A stretch of 64,000 nucleotides of DNA from JAKFWF01 sp031367505 (GCA_031367505.1 JANLPY010000148.1:1-64000); one strand, 5' to 3'. Counted from the first letter of the stretch, positions 34,914 through 44,397 are shown. Notes: a model not told the origin generated them from the sequence alone. Numbers and translations: made by a program.

Positions 34914-36086
34914 ATGCTTGAAGTACGCCAACCAGTGTCACGCAGACGCGCGCTAGCAGCACTGTCAGCCGTCGGAATTATGGCTACTGCTACAGGCTCA
35001 GCATTTGCCCAAGCGCCGGCGGCCTACAAATTCGGACTGGCGATGCCACTCTCGGGTTCGCAGGCTTTGTACGGCGCCGACCAAGTGAAGGCAGCGCAGT
35101 GGGCCGTCGATGCCATTAATGCCAAAGGTGGGATTAACGGCAAGAAGTTCGAGATGATAACGCTGGATACGCAAGCAGACCCGCAGGTCGGTATCAACGC
35201 CGTCAATCGCATGATCAGCGTCGATAAAGTGCCGGTCTTCATCACGGCCTGGTCGTCGGTGGTTCGCGCTGTGGCACCGATCGCCAATGACAATAAGATC
35301 GTCGAGTTATCCGTTGGCGCGAATTCACCGGACATCGCCAAGCTCGGCGATTACGTCTACACGACGTTCCCGCTTGCCGATGTCGATGTCGCGGCCGTTG
35401 CCAAGTACGCCGCGACGAAGATGGGCGCCAAGAAATCAGCGGTGCTCTACATCAACAACGATACCGGCATCGTTGCCGCCCAAGTCTACAGAGACAGCTT
35501 CACGAAGGCCGGCGGCCAAGTCGTCGCCTACGAAGCGTATGATCCAAAGGCCACCGACTTCACCGGCGCTTTGCTCAAAATCCGCGCGGCAGCACCTGAC
35601 GTCATTCACTTGCATGGCCTCGTTGGCGACATGCCGCAAGTCGCAGCCCAGATGCGGCAACTCGGTCTCAACCAACCGATCACGTCGTACTCTGGCCTCT
35701 ATAACCCGAAGGTGATCGAGCAGCTCGGCAAAGCATCCGAGGGCATCATCGCGACCTCGCTAGCACCTGGCGTCGGCGACCTGCCAGCCGTCGCCACCTA
35801 TGTCGAACGGTGGAAAAAGGAAGTGGGCCGTGAGCCGAACGGTCTGCCGTACACGCAGTATCTGCATGATGCGCCGTACATGGTTGCCGCTATTTTCAGC
35901 TCCATGGACAAAAAGGGTCTTGCACCGACGGGTGAGAACTTCCGCAAAGAAATGCTGGCCATTGGCACGTTTGACCTGCCGCTAACCGGCCCGGTGACCG
36001 TCTCCGACAGCCACACTGTTTCCAAACCGGTGTATCTGGTCGAGATCAAGGACGGGAAGTGGACCCCTAAGGACATCGTGAAGTAG
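34914..36086 (+). CDS. Branched-chain-amino-acid-type ABC transporter, binding protein
   Basis: A 390-residue periplasmic protein of the Leu/Ile/Val-binding family 6. A twin-arginine-like signal (VSRRRALAALSAVG) ends at AFAQAP. The mature part has the two-lobe pattern (FGLAMPLSGSQALYGADQV; KFEMITLDTQADPQ; AAQVYRDSFTKAGGQVV). The ATG at 34914 follows AGGAGG at 34900-34905. This family also transports aromatic acids, amides and urea, so the ligand is open; the surrounding genes suggest a cyclic amide, amide or heterocycle. A strong hairpin lies between this gene and the first permease gene. Confidence 0.9.
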   Translation: MLEVRQPVSRRRALAALSAVGIMATATGSAFAQAPAAYKFGLAMPLSGSQALYGADQVKAAQWAVDAINAKGGINGKKFEMITLDTQADPQVGINAVNRMISVDKVPVFITAWSSVVRAVAPIANDNKIVELSVGANSPDIAKLGDYVYTTFPLADVDVAAVAKYAATKMGAKKSAVLYINNDTGIVAAQVYRDSFTKAGGQVVAYEAYDPKATDFTGALLKIRAAAPDVIHLHGLVGDMPQVAAQMRQLGLNQPITSYSGLYNPKVIEQLGKASEGIIATSLAPGVGDLPAVATYVERWKKEVGREPNGLPYTQYLHDAPYMVAAIFSSMDKKGLAPTGENFRKEMLAIGTFDLPLTGPVTVSDSHTVSKPVYLVEIKDGKWTPKDIVK

Positions 36087-36103
36087 AGCGTCCCAACAGT
36101 TCG

Positions 36104-36136
36104 ACGAGCAGCGAGATTCTGACGGTCGCTGCTCGT
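36104..36136 (+). terminator. Hairpin between binding-protein gene and livH
   Basis: ACGAGCAGCGA at 36104-36114 pairs perfectly with TCGCTGCTCGT at 36126-36136 around an 11-base loop, and the following bases are TTCC. With its short T-run it may be a leaky terminator or an mRNA 3'-end protector that lets the binding protein be made in excess. The placement mirrors the hairpin between aapJ and aapQ. Confidence 0.65.
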
Positions 36137-36151
36137 TTCCGATTCTAACCA

Positions 36152-37108
36152 ATGGCAAACTCGATGCTGGCTTGGACCACCATAGCGCAGATCCTTTGGA
36201 CGTCGCTGGCGACGGCCAGTTATTATGTGCTTTTTGCCGTAGCATTTTCTTTGGTCCTCAAAGTCAACGGCGTCTTCAACTTCGCGCAAGCGGGCCTGAT
36301 GACGATCGCGTTTTACGCAGCTCACGCGTCGGTCGCCTTGCTTGGGCTTGGTGGACCAGCAGCATTCGCCATAGCTTTGGTAGCGACGCTGGCTAGCGCA
36401 TGGGCGCTGGAGCGATTCGGTTTCGCGCAGCTTCGGTCCAGCAACGCCTCGCCGATGTTCATATTCATTTTTACCATCGTGATCTCGGAGTTCATCGCCT
36501 ATGTGGCGATGCTGATCTTCGGCACATGGCCACAGACCGTGTTTCCGCAATTGTTCTGGCCAGTGACGCTCGTTGGTGAAATCGCCATCAGCGCATGGGA
36601 CGTACCGGCACTGGCAACCGCCATTGCATCGCTGAGCGCGCTCTGGCTGTTCCTCAATTTCAGCCGATGGGGCCAGTTCATGGTCGCCGTCGCAGACAAC
36701 GCGAGCCTCGCTGAACTTTACGGAATCAATCGGCAGCGTGTCTTCATGCTGACGATGCTGATCGCCGCCGCATTGATCACCGCCGGTATGTTCCTTTACG
36801 GCACACGTGCGCAAGTGCAGCCGCTGACCGGGCTCGAGATGATGTTGTTTGCAGCGCTCGCAACGATCCTCGGCGGCATCGGCCGGATCTGGGGCGCGGG
36901 CATCGCCGCCGTGTTGCTGGGCGTGGTGCAGAACGCCAGCATCCTGGTTATTCCGTCCGAGTGGCAAGGCTTCTTGCTCTACGTGTTCCTATTCGTGGCG
37001 ATCATATTCTTTCCACAAGGCATTCGTCTTCCCGCGCGGCGCAAGGCTCTGGTTCGCACGGGACCGGCATTGCCTCGACCTCTCGAAACTCCAACGTCGA
37101 CGGGTTGA
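36152..37108 (+). CDS. livH: Branched-chain-type ABC transporter permease (LivH)
   Basis: A 318-residue inner-membrane permease with about eight to nine helices. The N-terminal LKVNGVFNFAQAGLMTIAFY is the conserved LivH opening, and residues 215-265 (TRAQVQPLTGLEMMLFAALATILGGIGRIWGAGI, split) form the conserved loop contacting the ATPase. It forms the channel with LivM. The ATG at 36152 comes 65 bases after the binding-protein gene, after the hairpin. Confidence 0.9.
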   Translation: MANSMLAWTTIAQILWTSLATASYYVLFAVAFSLVLKVNGVFNFAQAGLMTIAFYAAHASVALLGLGGPAAFAIALVATLASAWALERFGFAQLRSSNASPMFIFIFTIVISEFIAYVAMLIFGTWPQTVFPQLFWPVTLVGEIAISAWDVPALATAIASLSALWLFLNFSRWGQFMVAVADNASLAELYGINRQRVFMLTMLIAAALITAGMFLYGTRAQVQPLTGLEMMLFAALATILGGIGRIWGAGIAAVLLGVVQNASILVIPSEWQGFLLYVFLFVAIIFFPQGIRLPARRKALVRTGPALPRPLETPTSTG

Positions 37109-37117
37109 GGCAACGCC

Positions 37118-38008
37118 ATGGACTATCTCTATTCCGTTGCCATTCTGGTGGGTCTCTTCGTCATCTTGGCGTCGAGCTTCAATCTTGTGATCGGCTATGG
37201 CGGCCTGATTTCGATTGCTCACCCGATCTTCTATGGCTTAGGCGCTTACACTTCAGCGTTGCTCGCGCGCGATCTTGGTGTCCCCGTGCCTTTCGCGATA
37301 CTTTCGGGCGCACTGGTTGCAACCGTCTTGTCGATCGCACTCGCATTGCCAGCGCTGCGAATATCAGGCGACTATCTGTTGATCGCTAGTATCGGCTTTC
37401 AACTCGGCATGATCGAGCTGATCAAGAACTTGCGGTTTACCGGCGGCGCGAGCGGCATTTCGGGAATTCCAGCGTTTCTTGTCCCAACTTTCGGACGAGG
37501 TGCCTACGTAGCACTCGTGCTCGCCACCGCCGCCGCAGTCGTCTTTCTGGTCAGATGGATTGCGCATAGCGACTATGGCCGGGCAATCAGCGCGATGCGC
37601 GACGACGAGTTGGCATTCCAGGCTCTCGGTCGCGATGCCAAATGGATCAAGGTGTCGATCTTTGCGCTCGGCTCGGGAATAGCCGGATTTGCTGGTGGCC
37701 TTTACGCGCATTACTTCCGCTTTGTCACCGCCGAGCAGTTCGAAATCCTGATGTCCTCGGCGATGCTGACGATGGTCGTTGTCGGTGGATTGCGTACGCC
37801 GTGGGGACCGGTGCTAGGTGCGATCCTGCTGCAAATATTGCCACAAGCCATCACCTTCCTGAATTTACCGCCAGTTCTGCTCGGCCCCCTTCAGGGGTTG
37901 TTGTTCACAGGGCTGGTTCTTATTTTCATGTTCTTGAGGCCCGGTGGCCTGATCAAGGCCGGCGATACGTGGACCGCGCGCTCGACCCGACCGCGCGGGA
38001 GCCTCTGA
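37118..38008 (+). CDS. livM: Branched-chain-type ABC transporter permease (LivM)
   Basis: A 296-residue permease, partner of LivH. LVIGYGGLISIAHPIFYGLGAY near the start is the LivM consensus, and DDELAFQALGRDAKWIKVSIFALGSGIAGFAGGLYA (split near residue 165) is its coupling loop. The gene begins nine bases after livH and ends one base before livG, so all components are co-translated. Length is at the short end for LivM but complete. Confidence 0.9.
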   Translation: MDYLYSVAILVGLFVILASSFNLVIGYGGLISIAHPIFYGLGAYTSALLARDLGVPVPFAILSGALVATVLSIALALPALRISGDYLLIASIGFQLGMIELIKNLRFTGGASGISGIPAFLVPTFGRGAYVALVLATAAAVVFLVRWIAHSDYGRAISAMRDDELAFQALGRDAKWIKVSIFALGSGIAGFAGGLYAHYFRFVTAEQFEILMSSAMLTMVVVGGLRTPWGPVLGAILLQILPQAITFLNLPPVLLGPLQGLLFTGLVLIFMFLRPGGLIKAGDTWTARSTRPRGSL

Positions 38009-38009
38009 C

Positions 38010-38759
38010 ATGCTGGAAATCAAGGGGCTCAATAAGAGCTTTGGCGGTATCGTGGTCGCGGATCAAATCGATCTGGTCATGCGCCCGGGCCGGATCCTCG
38101 GCTTGATCGGTCCGAACGGCGCCGGCAAGACATCGCTGTTTAATCTCGTGTCCGGCGTATTCCCAGCCGACTCTGGAACCGTCACGCTCGACACGCAGCC
38201 TCTCGATCGTCTGGCGCTGCATGAGCGAGCCCGCCTTGGTCTCTCGCGCACGTGGCAGCATGTCCGGTTGTTTCCCTCGCTTTCGGTGCTGGACAACCTG
38301 CTCATTGGCGCGCGCGACTACCCAGCGGAGTCGCTCGGCAACATGCTGTTCCGCTCGCGGCGCGTCAGCAGCGCGGCTGATGCCTCGCACGACAAAGCGC
38401 GCGCTCTGTTATCTCGCATGGGCCTTGCCGATAGCGCTACTAAATCGATTACCGACGTACCCTACGGACAGCAAAAACTGATCGGCGTTGCGCGTGCTTT
38501 GATGAACGACGCGCGGTGCCTCCTGCTCGACGAGCCGATGGCTGGCGTCGAGGGCCAGTCATACGAAAGCATGCAGACAATCGTTCGGGAAGTGGCCGCA
38601 TCGGGTGTTGCGGTCTGCGTCGTCGAACACAACGTCGCGTTCATTCGCGACCTGTGCGACGATGCGGTCTTCATGTTTCAAGGACGGATACTTGCGCGCG
38701 GCACTGTGCAGGATTTGATTGCTGATCCGCAACTCACCGAACTCTATTTTGGGCACTGA
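38010..38759 (+). CDS. livG: Branched-chain-type ABC transporter ATPase (LivG)
   Basis: A 249-residue ATPase: Walker A GPNGAGKTS, the LivG insertion around ARLGLSRTWQHVRLFPSLSVLDN, a degenerate signature (VPYGQQKLIGVARAL instead of LSGGQ, normal for LivG), Walker B CLLLDEPMAGV, and the switch histidine in VVEHNV. It pairs with LivF to drive uptake. Confidence 0.92.
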   Translation: MLEIKGLNKSFGGIVVADQIDLVMRPGRILGLIGPNGAGKTSLFNLVSGVFPADSGTVTLDTQPLDRLALHERARLGLSRTWQHVRLFPSLSVLDNLLIGARDYPAESLGNMLFRSRRVSSAADASHDKARALLSRMGLADSATKSITDVPYGQQKLIGVARALMNDARCLLLDEPMAGVEGQSYESMQTIVREVAASGVAVCVVEHNVAFIRDLCDDAVFMFQGRILARGTVQDLIADPQLTELYFGH

Positions 38760-38766
38760 GACACAC

Positions 38767-39450
38767 ATGCTCGAAATCGAAAATCTATCGGCAGACTACG
38801 GCACGATGACCGCACTGTCGGACATTTCGTTTTCGCTCCACGACGGAGCGCGCCTTGGAATCTTTGGCCACAATGGAGCCGGTAAGACCACGCTGTTAAA
38901 ATGCATCGTCGGCGCGCATACTCCGCAAGCAGGACGCATTTTGCATCAAGGCAAGCCCATCGTTTCGGGCAATGTCGCGAGCAACGTCCTTGGCGGCATC
39001 GCCTACGTACCACAGGGCCACAATGTCTTTCCAAATCTCACTGTCGAACAAAACCTGCGCATTTCAGGCTTGCAGTTCGACACCTCGTTTGCCTCACAAG
39101 TGTACGAGCTGTTCCCGATCTTGGACGGGCGGCGATCACAGGCCGCCGGGCTGATGAGTGGCGGTGAACAACAAATGCTGGCACTCGGCATGGCACTCAT
39201 GACTAGGCCGAAATGGCTGTTGCTGGACGAGCCATGCACCGGCCTCGCCCCGATCATCATCGAGACCGTGATGAAGCGGCTGCGCGAGGTGAGCGACCGG
39301 TTCGGCACCGGATTGGTTATCGTCGAGCAAAACGTACCGGCAACGTTGAAGGTTATTGATCGCGCGATCATCATCAAAAGCGGACGCGTCGTGTTCGATG
39401 GGCCGGCCCGCGATCTCGAAGGCAAGAAAGACCTTTGGCAATGGTTCTAG
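38767..39450 (+). CDS. livF: Branched-chain-type ABC transporter ATPase (LivF)
   Basis: A 227-residue ATPase: Walker A GHNGAGKTT (GHN replaces the commoner GRN), ABC signature MSGGEQQMLALGMAL, Walker B WLLLDEPCTGLAP, and VIVEQNV. The ATG at 38767 is taken, seven bases after the livG stop; the frame extends upstream inside livG without meaning. It closes the five-gene transporter and is followed 24 bases later by the flavoprotein gene. Confidence 0.92.
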   Translation: MLEIENLSADYGTMTALSDISFSLHDGARLGIFGHNGAGKTTLLKCIVGAHTPQAGRILHQGKPIVSGNVASNVLGGIAYVPQGHNVFPNLTVEQNLRISGLQFDTSFASQVYELFPILDGRRSQAAGLMSGGEQQMLALGMALMTRPKWLLLDEPCTGLAPIIIETVMKRLREVSDRFGTGLVIVEQNVPATLKVIDRAIIIKSGRVVFDGPARDLEGKKDLWQWF

Positions 39451-39474
39451 TGTTGATTGACCAGAGGGCAATCG

Positions 39475-40857
39475 ATGGCAAGTGATGTCGACGTTCTGGT
39501 CCTTGGAGCCGGCGCGTGCGGATTGTCAGCAGCAATTGCGGCGCACGATGCCGGCGTGTCCGTAGCGATTGTAGAAAAACGCGATCGGCCCGGTGGCAAT
39601 TCTTCGTTATCAACGGGCTCGATCCCAGGCGCCGGCACCAGATTTCAACGGGATGCCGGCATCGAAGACTCTGCCAGCACACTCTATGCCGATCTAATGA
39701 GGATAGCGGGCGAAACAGATTGCCCGGCATTGGTCCGGCGGCTGTGCGAGCAATCCGCGCCAACGGTCGAGTGGCTGGTCGATCAAGTAGGCGCGCGACT
39801 TTCGCTGGTAACAGCGTACAAGCACGTTGGACACACCGTCGCTCGACTGCATGCTCCGGTGTCCAGGCGCGGCCAGGACCTGGTTGATGATCTATTACTA
39901 GCGGTCGAGCGTCGCGGCATTCCACTTGCTGTCGGCAATTGCGTGCAAGATTTGTTGTTCGAGGCCGGTGCTATCGTCGGTGCTCATATCGATTCGGGTT
40001 CCGGAAATGGCAGCACAACGCGTGCGCGGAAGACAATTCTCGCGGTCAATGGCTTCGCCGGCAATCCATCACTCGTCAAAAGGTTCTGTCCAGACATTGC
40101 GGGCGCCCAATACTTCGGGGCACTCGGATCGACCGGCGAGGCGATTGAGTGGGGCTGGAAGATTGGCGCCGCATTGTCCAATATCGGTGCCTATCAGGGA
40201 TATGCCGCGGTTTCAGACCCTCATGGTGCACTGCTATCGTGGACCACGATCGAGAAAGGCGGTGTGATCGTCAATCGCGATGGTCATCGTTTTGGCGATG
40301 AGAGCGCAGGCTACTCGGGATTTACGCCAAATGTGCTGGCGCAGGCCGCCCCACGCTATGCGATCTTCGACCAAAAAATGTTCGATGTCGCAGCACAGGA
40401 AGAAGAGTTCATGGAACTCCATCGGCACGGCGGCTTCAAGAGCGCCGCCACACCGCACGCACTGGCCGTCGTGCTTGGCCTCAGTCCGGTGGCTGTCGAG
40501 ACCACAATCGGCCAGGCCCAAGCCGCCGCCCGTCACCAACAACCTGATGCCTTTGGCCGTCGCGGCTTTGGCTTGGGCGCACTCGACGACAAACTATACG
40601 CGTGCCGCATCGTACCAGGACTTTTCCACACGCAAGGCGGTTTGGCAGTCGACATCGACGGCCGTGTCCTCGACCACAGTAATCGGCCGATCGCTAATTT
40701 GTTTGCTGGCGGAGGTGCCGCTGGTGGTCTCTCAGGCCGAACCGGCGCGGCCGGATACGCCTCCGGCAACGGACTTTTATCGGCCATCGCCCTGGGTCGC
40801 CTCGCAGGTGAAGCCGCCGCCAAGGAAATCCACGACGAACGTCGCGACACGTCATGA
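39475..40857 (+). CDS. FAD-dependent oxidoreductase, fumarate reductase/ketosteroid dehydrogenase-like
   Basis: A 460-residue flavoprotein with the Rossmann motif VLGAGACGLSAAIAAHDAG (residues 8-26), EKRDRPGGNSSLSTG binding FAD, and a C-terminal LFAGGGAAGGLSGRTGAAGYASGNGLLSA second FAD contact (split). The middle lobe with IVPGLFHTQGGLAVD matches the FAD_binding_2 superfamily (fumarate reductase, 3-ketosteroid dehydrogenase, urocanate reductase, tricarballylate dehydrogenase). The start is ATG 39475, preceded by AGAGGG. It would oxidise or reduce a C-C bond in the imported compound. Confidence 0.85.
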   Translation: MASDVDVLVLGAGACGLSAAIAAHDAGVSVAIVEKRDRPGGNSSLSTGSIPGAGTRFQRDAGIEDSASTLYADLMRIAGETDCPALVRRLCEQSAPTVEWLVDQVGARLSLVTAYKHVGHTVARLHAPVSRRGQDLVDDLLLAVERRGIPLAVGNCVQDLLFEAGAIVGAHIDSGSGNGSTTRARKTILAVNGFAGNPSLVKRFCPDIAGAQYFGALGSTGEAIEWGWKIGAALSNIGAYQGYAAVSDPHGALLSWTTIEKGGVIVNRDGHRFGDESAGYSGFTPNVLAQAAPRYAIFDQKMFDVAAQEEEFMELHRHGGFKSAATPHALAVVLGLSPVAVETTIGQAQAAARHQQPDAFGRRGFGLGALDDKLYACRIVPGLFHTQGGLAVDIDGRVLDHSNRPIANLFAGGGAAGGLSGRTGAAGYASGNGLLSAIALGRLAGEAAAKEIHDERRDTS

Positions 40858-40928
40858 GGGTGTCGCGGCATTAGCCGATTCGGTCGCACTCGGTGTTAGC
40901 ATCACCACTTTGCAAATTGGAGTTCGCC

Positions 40929-42335
40929 ATGACAACCGTCGATCTTCTGCTGGAAGGTGGTGAAATCCTGTTGCCCGGCCAGGCCCCGGCCCGTGCCGGC
41001 ATCGCGATCCGCGACGGCAAAATCGTTGGCATCTTCGAATCGACTGAAGGGGTCGACGCCCGCGAGCGCATCAACGTCAGCGGCTTGACAGTATTGCCCG
41101 GCGTCCTCGACGTGCATCTCCATCTTGGTCACGGCAAGGATATTTCCCGGCCGCGCGTGCCAGAAGACGCCGCGCAGGAAAGTGCTGCAGCAGCAACCGG
41201 CGGAATCACGACATTCATTCCTTACCTGATGGCGACCGAACCATTCGAGACGATCTTTGATGACGTTTGCGCCGTCACTCAGGCGGGATCGCGCATCGAT
41301 TTCGGCTATCACTGCATCATTTCGACGGAAGCACAGTTGGCCGGCGTCGAGCGGTACGCGAAGGACTACGGCGCACCGTCGTTCAAAATTTTCATGAACA
41401 ATCGCGGTGGCGAGGGTGCCCGGCTAGGCCTACCCGATATCGACGACGGATTTTTCTTCCGGTTGTGCGAGGCCGCCACGAAAGCACACGGTATCGTCTG
41501 TCCGCATCCGGAGAATATCGAAGTCTCGTGGGTGCTGCGCGACCGGCTGAAGGCGCTGGACCCGGAGGGCAAAGGTGGGCTCGCACACTGGAACGCTTCA
41601 CGACCGCCGTTCGTCGAAGCCGACGCCGTCCAACGCGCCGGATTGCTGGCGCGAGCAGCGGATTGCCCGCTCTACATCGTGCACACCACCTCGGCGGAAG
41701 CGCTCGACGCGGCCAAACGCGCACGAGCTCTTGGGACTAAAGTTTCGGTTGAGACCTGTCCGCATTACCTGACGCACGACGTAGACTGGGCAGGCGGCGA
41801 TACCGGCAAAATCAATCCACCACTGCGCATGAAAGCTGATCGAGAAGCACTTTGGCAGGGTATTGCCGATGGAACCATCGACACGATGGCGACCGACCAT
41901 GTCCATCGCGACATCAGCGGCAAAACCGGTGGCATCTGGAACGCATCACCCGGCTGCCCAGGCCTTGAAACACTGCTGCCTGTCATGTTGACCGAAGGCT
42001 ACCACAAGCGCGGTATCAAGCTCGCCCGCATTGTCGAACTCCTAGCCTTCAACCCCGCGCGCGAAATGGGGCTGTCGCATCGCAAAGGCCGCATCGCAAT
42101 TGGCTACGACGCTGACCTCGCGGTGGTTGACCTCAATCGCGAGTGGACATTAGATCGAGCCGGAGTGGTCTCGTCGGCTGGGTACTCGATTTACGAAGGA
42201 TGCAAATTCCAAGGCCAAGTCATCCATACTTTGGTTCGCGGAAAGCCGATTTTTCAAGACCGTAAATTAGCGACGGATGGCGTTGGTTGGGGACGCTATC
42301 TCCACCGCCACCTCGATCGAGCAGCTGCTGGCTAA
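40929..42335 (+). CDS. Cyclic amidohydrolase (hydantoinase/dihydropyrimidinase/allantoinase-like)
   Basis: A 468-residue TIM-barrel enzyme of the dihydroorotase-hydantoinase superfamily. The binuclear zinc ligands are readable: HxH in VLDVHLHLG (His63, His65), the lysine to be carboxylated Lys153 in SFKIFMNN, His in VCPHPEN and IVHTTS, and Asp in MATDHVH. Beta-sandwich strands at both ends (GRIAIGYDADLAVVDL) complete it. The ATG at 40929 is the start. It opens cyclic amides or ureides such as hydantoins and dihydropyrimidines. Together with the N-carbamoyl-amidase-like gene at 34.2 kb it gives a plausible two-step ring degradation. Confidence 0.88.
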   Translation: MTTVDLLLEGGEILLPGQAPARAGIAIRDGKIVGIFESTEGVDARERINVSGLTVLPGVLDVHLHLGHGKDISRPRVPEDAAQESAAAATGGITTFIPYLMATEPFETIFDDVCAVTQAGSRIDFGYHCIISTEAQLAGVERYAKDYGAPSFKIFMNNRGGEGARLGLPDIDDGFFFRLCEAATKAHGIVCPHPENIEVSWVLRDRLKALDPEGKGGLAHWNASRPPFVEADAVQRAGLLARAADCPLYIVHTTSAEALDAAKRARALGTKVSVETCPHYLTHDVDWAGGDTGKINPPLRMKADREALWQGIADGTIDTMATDHVHRDISGKTGGIWNASPGCPGLETLLPVMLTEGYHKRGIKLARIVELLAFNPAREMGLSHRKGRIAIGYDADLAVVDLNREWTLDRAGVVSSAGYSIYEGCKFQGQVIHTLVRGKPIFQDRKLATDGVGWGRYLHRHLDRAAAG

Positions 42336-42352
42336 CGTTGGACCGTCACACC

Positions 42353-42913
42353 ATGAACATTCGCGATGAACTCATCGATATCTTCACCAACCGGGCGACC
42401 GGCCAATATGGCCTGTCCGACGTGAACCAGCTTGAACATGCATTGCAATCTGCGGCCCTGGCCGAGAATGAAGGCGGCGATGCTGATCTAATTGTCGCAG
42501 CACTACTGCACGACGTCGGCCATATGATCCACAATTTGGGTGAGGACCCAGCGCTCGCAGGCATCGATGACACGCACGAAGATCTCGCGGCGGCTTGGTT
42601 ACGTCCCCACTTCGGGCCGGCGGTAACAGAGCCAGTGCGGCTACATGTTCCGGCAAAGCGCTATTTGTGCGCAGCTGAGCCGGACTATTTCGGTAAACTC
42701 TCGGAGGATTCGGTACGCTCGCTGGCGCTGCAGGGTGGCCTGATGTCGCCTTCCGAAATGAAAGCATTCGAAGCTTTGCCCTACTGGAGGCAGGCGCTAC
42801 ATCTGCGGCGTATCGACGATATGGCTAAAGACCCCGACGCCCGGACACCTGCGTTTTCGTATTACCTCAGGTATATCGACCTGGCTCTGACGTCACCGAA
42901 GCAAATATCTTGA
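42353..42913 (+). CDS. HD-domain protein, PhnZ/MIOX-type oxygenase-like
   Basis: A 186-residue protein with HD-fold metal ligands: His in EHALQSA, the HD pair in ALLHDVGHM, His in THEDLAA and His in LHVPAKRYLC, followed by DD in RRIDDMAKD. The spacing and the VRLHVPAKRYL segment resemble PhnZ, a mixed-valent di-iron oxygenase that cleaves organophosphonates, and myo-inositol oxygenase. PhnZ works with the dioxygenase PhnY; no PhnY homolog is nearby, so the substrate may differ. It starts 17 bases after the hydantoinase gene and ends the plus-strand cluster. Confidence 0.8.
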   Translation: MNIRDELIDIFTNRATGQYGLSDVNQLEHALQSAALAENEGGDADLIVAALLHDVGHMIHNLGEDPALAGIDDTHEDLAAAWLRPHFGPAVTEPVRLHVPAKRYLCAAEPDYFGKLSEDSVRSLALQGGLMSPSEMKAFEALPYWRQALHLRRIDDMAKDPDARTPAFSYYLRYIDLALTSPKQIS

Positions 42914-42925
42914 GAACGCTCCTCA

Positions 42926-44344
42926 TCAAAGCGGCACACTAATGATTGCGCGCAGACCACCGATCGAACTTTGACCGAGTGCGATATCGCCGCCGTGGCT
43001 TCGCGCAATATCGCGCGCAATGGCCAATCCCAACCCGGTATTTCCTTCATCCTGATTGCGGGCGTGGTCCAACCGGTAGAACGGCTTGAAGACGTTGTCG
43101 CGCTCTTCCGGTGGAATACCGGGCCCGTTGTCGTCAACCTCGATGCGGAGCCAATTGCGCTCGGTTGCCGCGCGGATCACGATCTGATCGCCGAAGCGGG
43201 CTGCATTGCTAACCAGGTTCGTGATGGCCCGTTTGAAAGCTTGCCTCTTCAGCGGCAACACCAAGTCGGCCTTCCGTTTGCGCAACTTGAGATCCACGGT
43301 TCTGCCGTGAACCAGCATTTCGTCCGTCACCTCTTCCAGCAGTTCACGCAAATTCGTCGGCTTCGCCTCCTCGCCGCCGTCACCGCGGGTGAAGGCAAGA
43401 TAGTCTTCCAGCATATGCTGCATCTCGTTGACGTCGGCTCGCAACGCACCGATCTCCGGTCGATTGCCGAGTAAAGCCAACTGCAACTTGAAGCGCGTGA
43501 GGATGGTCCGCAAATCATGACTGACGCCCGCGAGCATCGTGGTACGCTGATCGACATGCGTTTTGATGCGATCGCGCATCTCAAGAAATGCCTGTGCCGC
43601 CTGACGAACCTCTCGTGCTCCCCGTGGTCGAAACTCATCGTCGATTGGCCGTCCTTTTCCGAAGGCGTCCGCCGCCTCGGCCAACCGCAGAATCGGACGA
43701 ATTTGATTGCGCAGAAATAGGATCGCCAACGTCAGCAGGATGACCGACGATCCCACCATATACGCCATGAAGATATCGGAGTTAGACGCGTAGGTCTGAC
43801 TGCGGGTCGCGATAAACCGCAAGGTTGCCGTCTTGAGCTTTACTTTGATTTCGACCAGTTTCGAATTACCGACCGTATCGATCCAAAACGGTTGCTTGAT
43901 CTGCTTGCGCAACTCGGTTGACAGCGCACGGTCGAGAACCGCGAAAAACGGACGCGGTTGCGCCGGTGGCAGATCAGCCGGCGGAAGTACCTGCATAGAT
44001 AGATTCAATCGATCCCGCGCCATATCGATCAAGCGGACATAGTCATCTTCACGGTTGTAGTCCTGATACACATCGATCAGAGCAGCTACGTCGCGAACGG
44101 TAGCTTCGGACAAGCGTCGCGTCACCGCGTTCCAGTGGCGTTCCATGAAAACGAAAGCAACAACACCCTCGAGCAGCACGATGGGTGCAATGATGATAAT
44201 CAACGCGCGCGCATACAAGCCTTTCGGCACCAGCTCTCCGAGGATCGCGACCGCACGGCTGCGCATCCGCTCGCCGAGGTCTTTGGCGCGCGACCAACCA
44301 GCGGATTCTTCTCGTTCGCGTAATGGATCGCGGGCGGCGACCAT
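42926..44344 (-). CDS. Sensor histidine kinase, EnvZ-like
   Basis: A 472-residue inner-membrane kinase. Helices at about 46-67 and 192-212 flank a periplasmic sensor of about 125 residues, followed by a HAMP linker (213-262). The phosphoacceptor is His276 in LAGVSHDLRTILTRFKL (the EnvZ Pro after RT is Ile here). The catalytic part has NLVSNAARFG (N box), DDNGPGIPPEERD (G1) and GLGLAIARDI (G2). It follows the OmpR-like gene in the same operon (53-base gap). It probably senses envelope or osmotic state, by analogy only. Confidence 0.9.
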   Translation of the reverse strand: MVAARDPLREREESAGWSRAKDLGERMRSRAVAILGELVPKGLYARALIIIIAPIVLLEGVVAFVFMERHWNAVTRRLSEATVRDVAALIDVYQDYNREDDYVRLIDMARDRLNLSMQVLPPADLPPAQPRPFFAVLDRALSTELRKQIKQPFWIDTVGNSKLVEIKVKLKTATLRFIATRSQTYASNSDIFMAYMVGSSVILLTLAILFLRNQIRPILRLAEAADAFGKGRPIDDEFRPRGAREVRQAAQAFLEMRDRIKTHVDQRTTMLAGVSHDLRTILTRFKLQLALLGNRPEIGALRADVNEMQHMLEDYLAFTRGDGGEEAKPTNLRELLEEVTDEMLVHGRTVDLKLRKRKADLVLPLKRQAFKRAITNLVSNAARFGDQIVIRAATERNWLRIEVDDNGPGIPPEERDNVFKPFYRLDHARNQDEGNTGLGLAIARDIARSHGGDIALGQSSIGGLRAIISVPL

Positions 44345-44397
44345 GATTGGTTGGTTTTCCTTTCAACTCGAGGCCCATTGCCCCATCTCGACGCACA

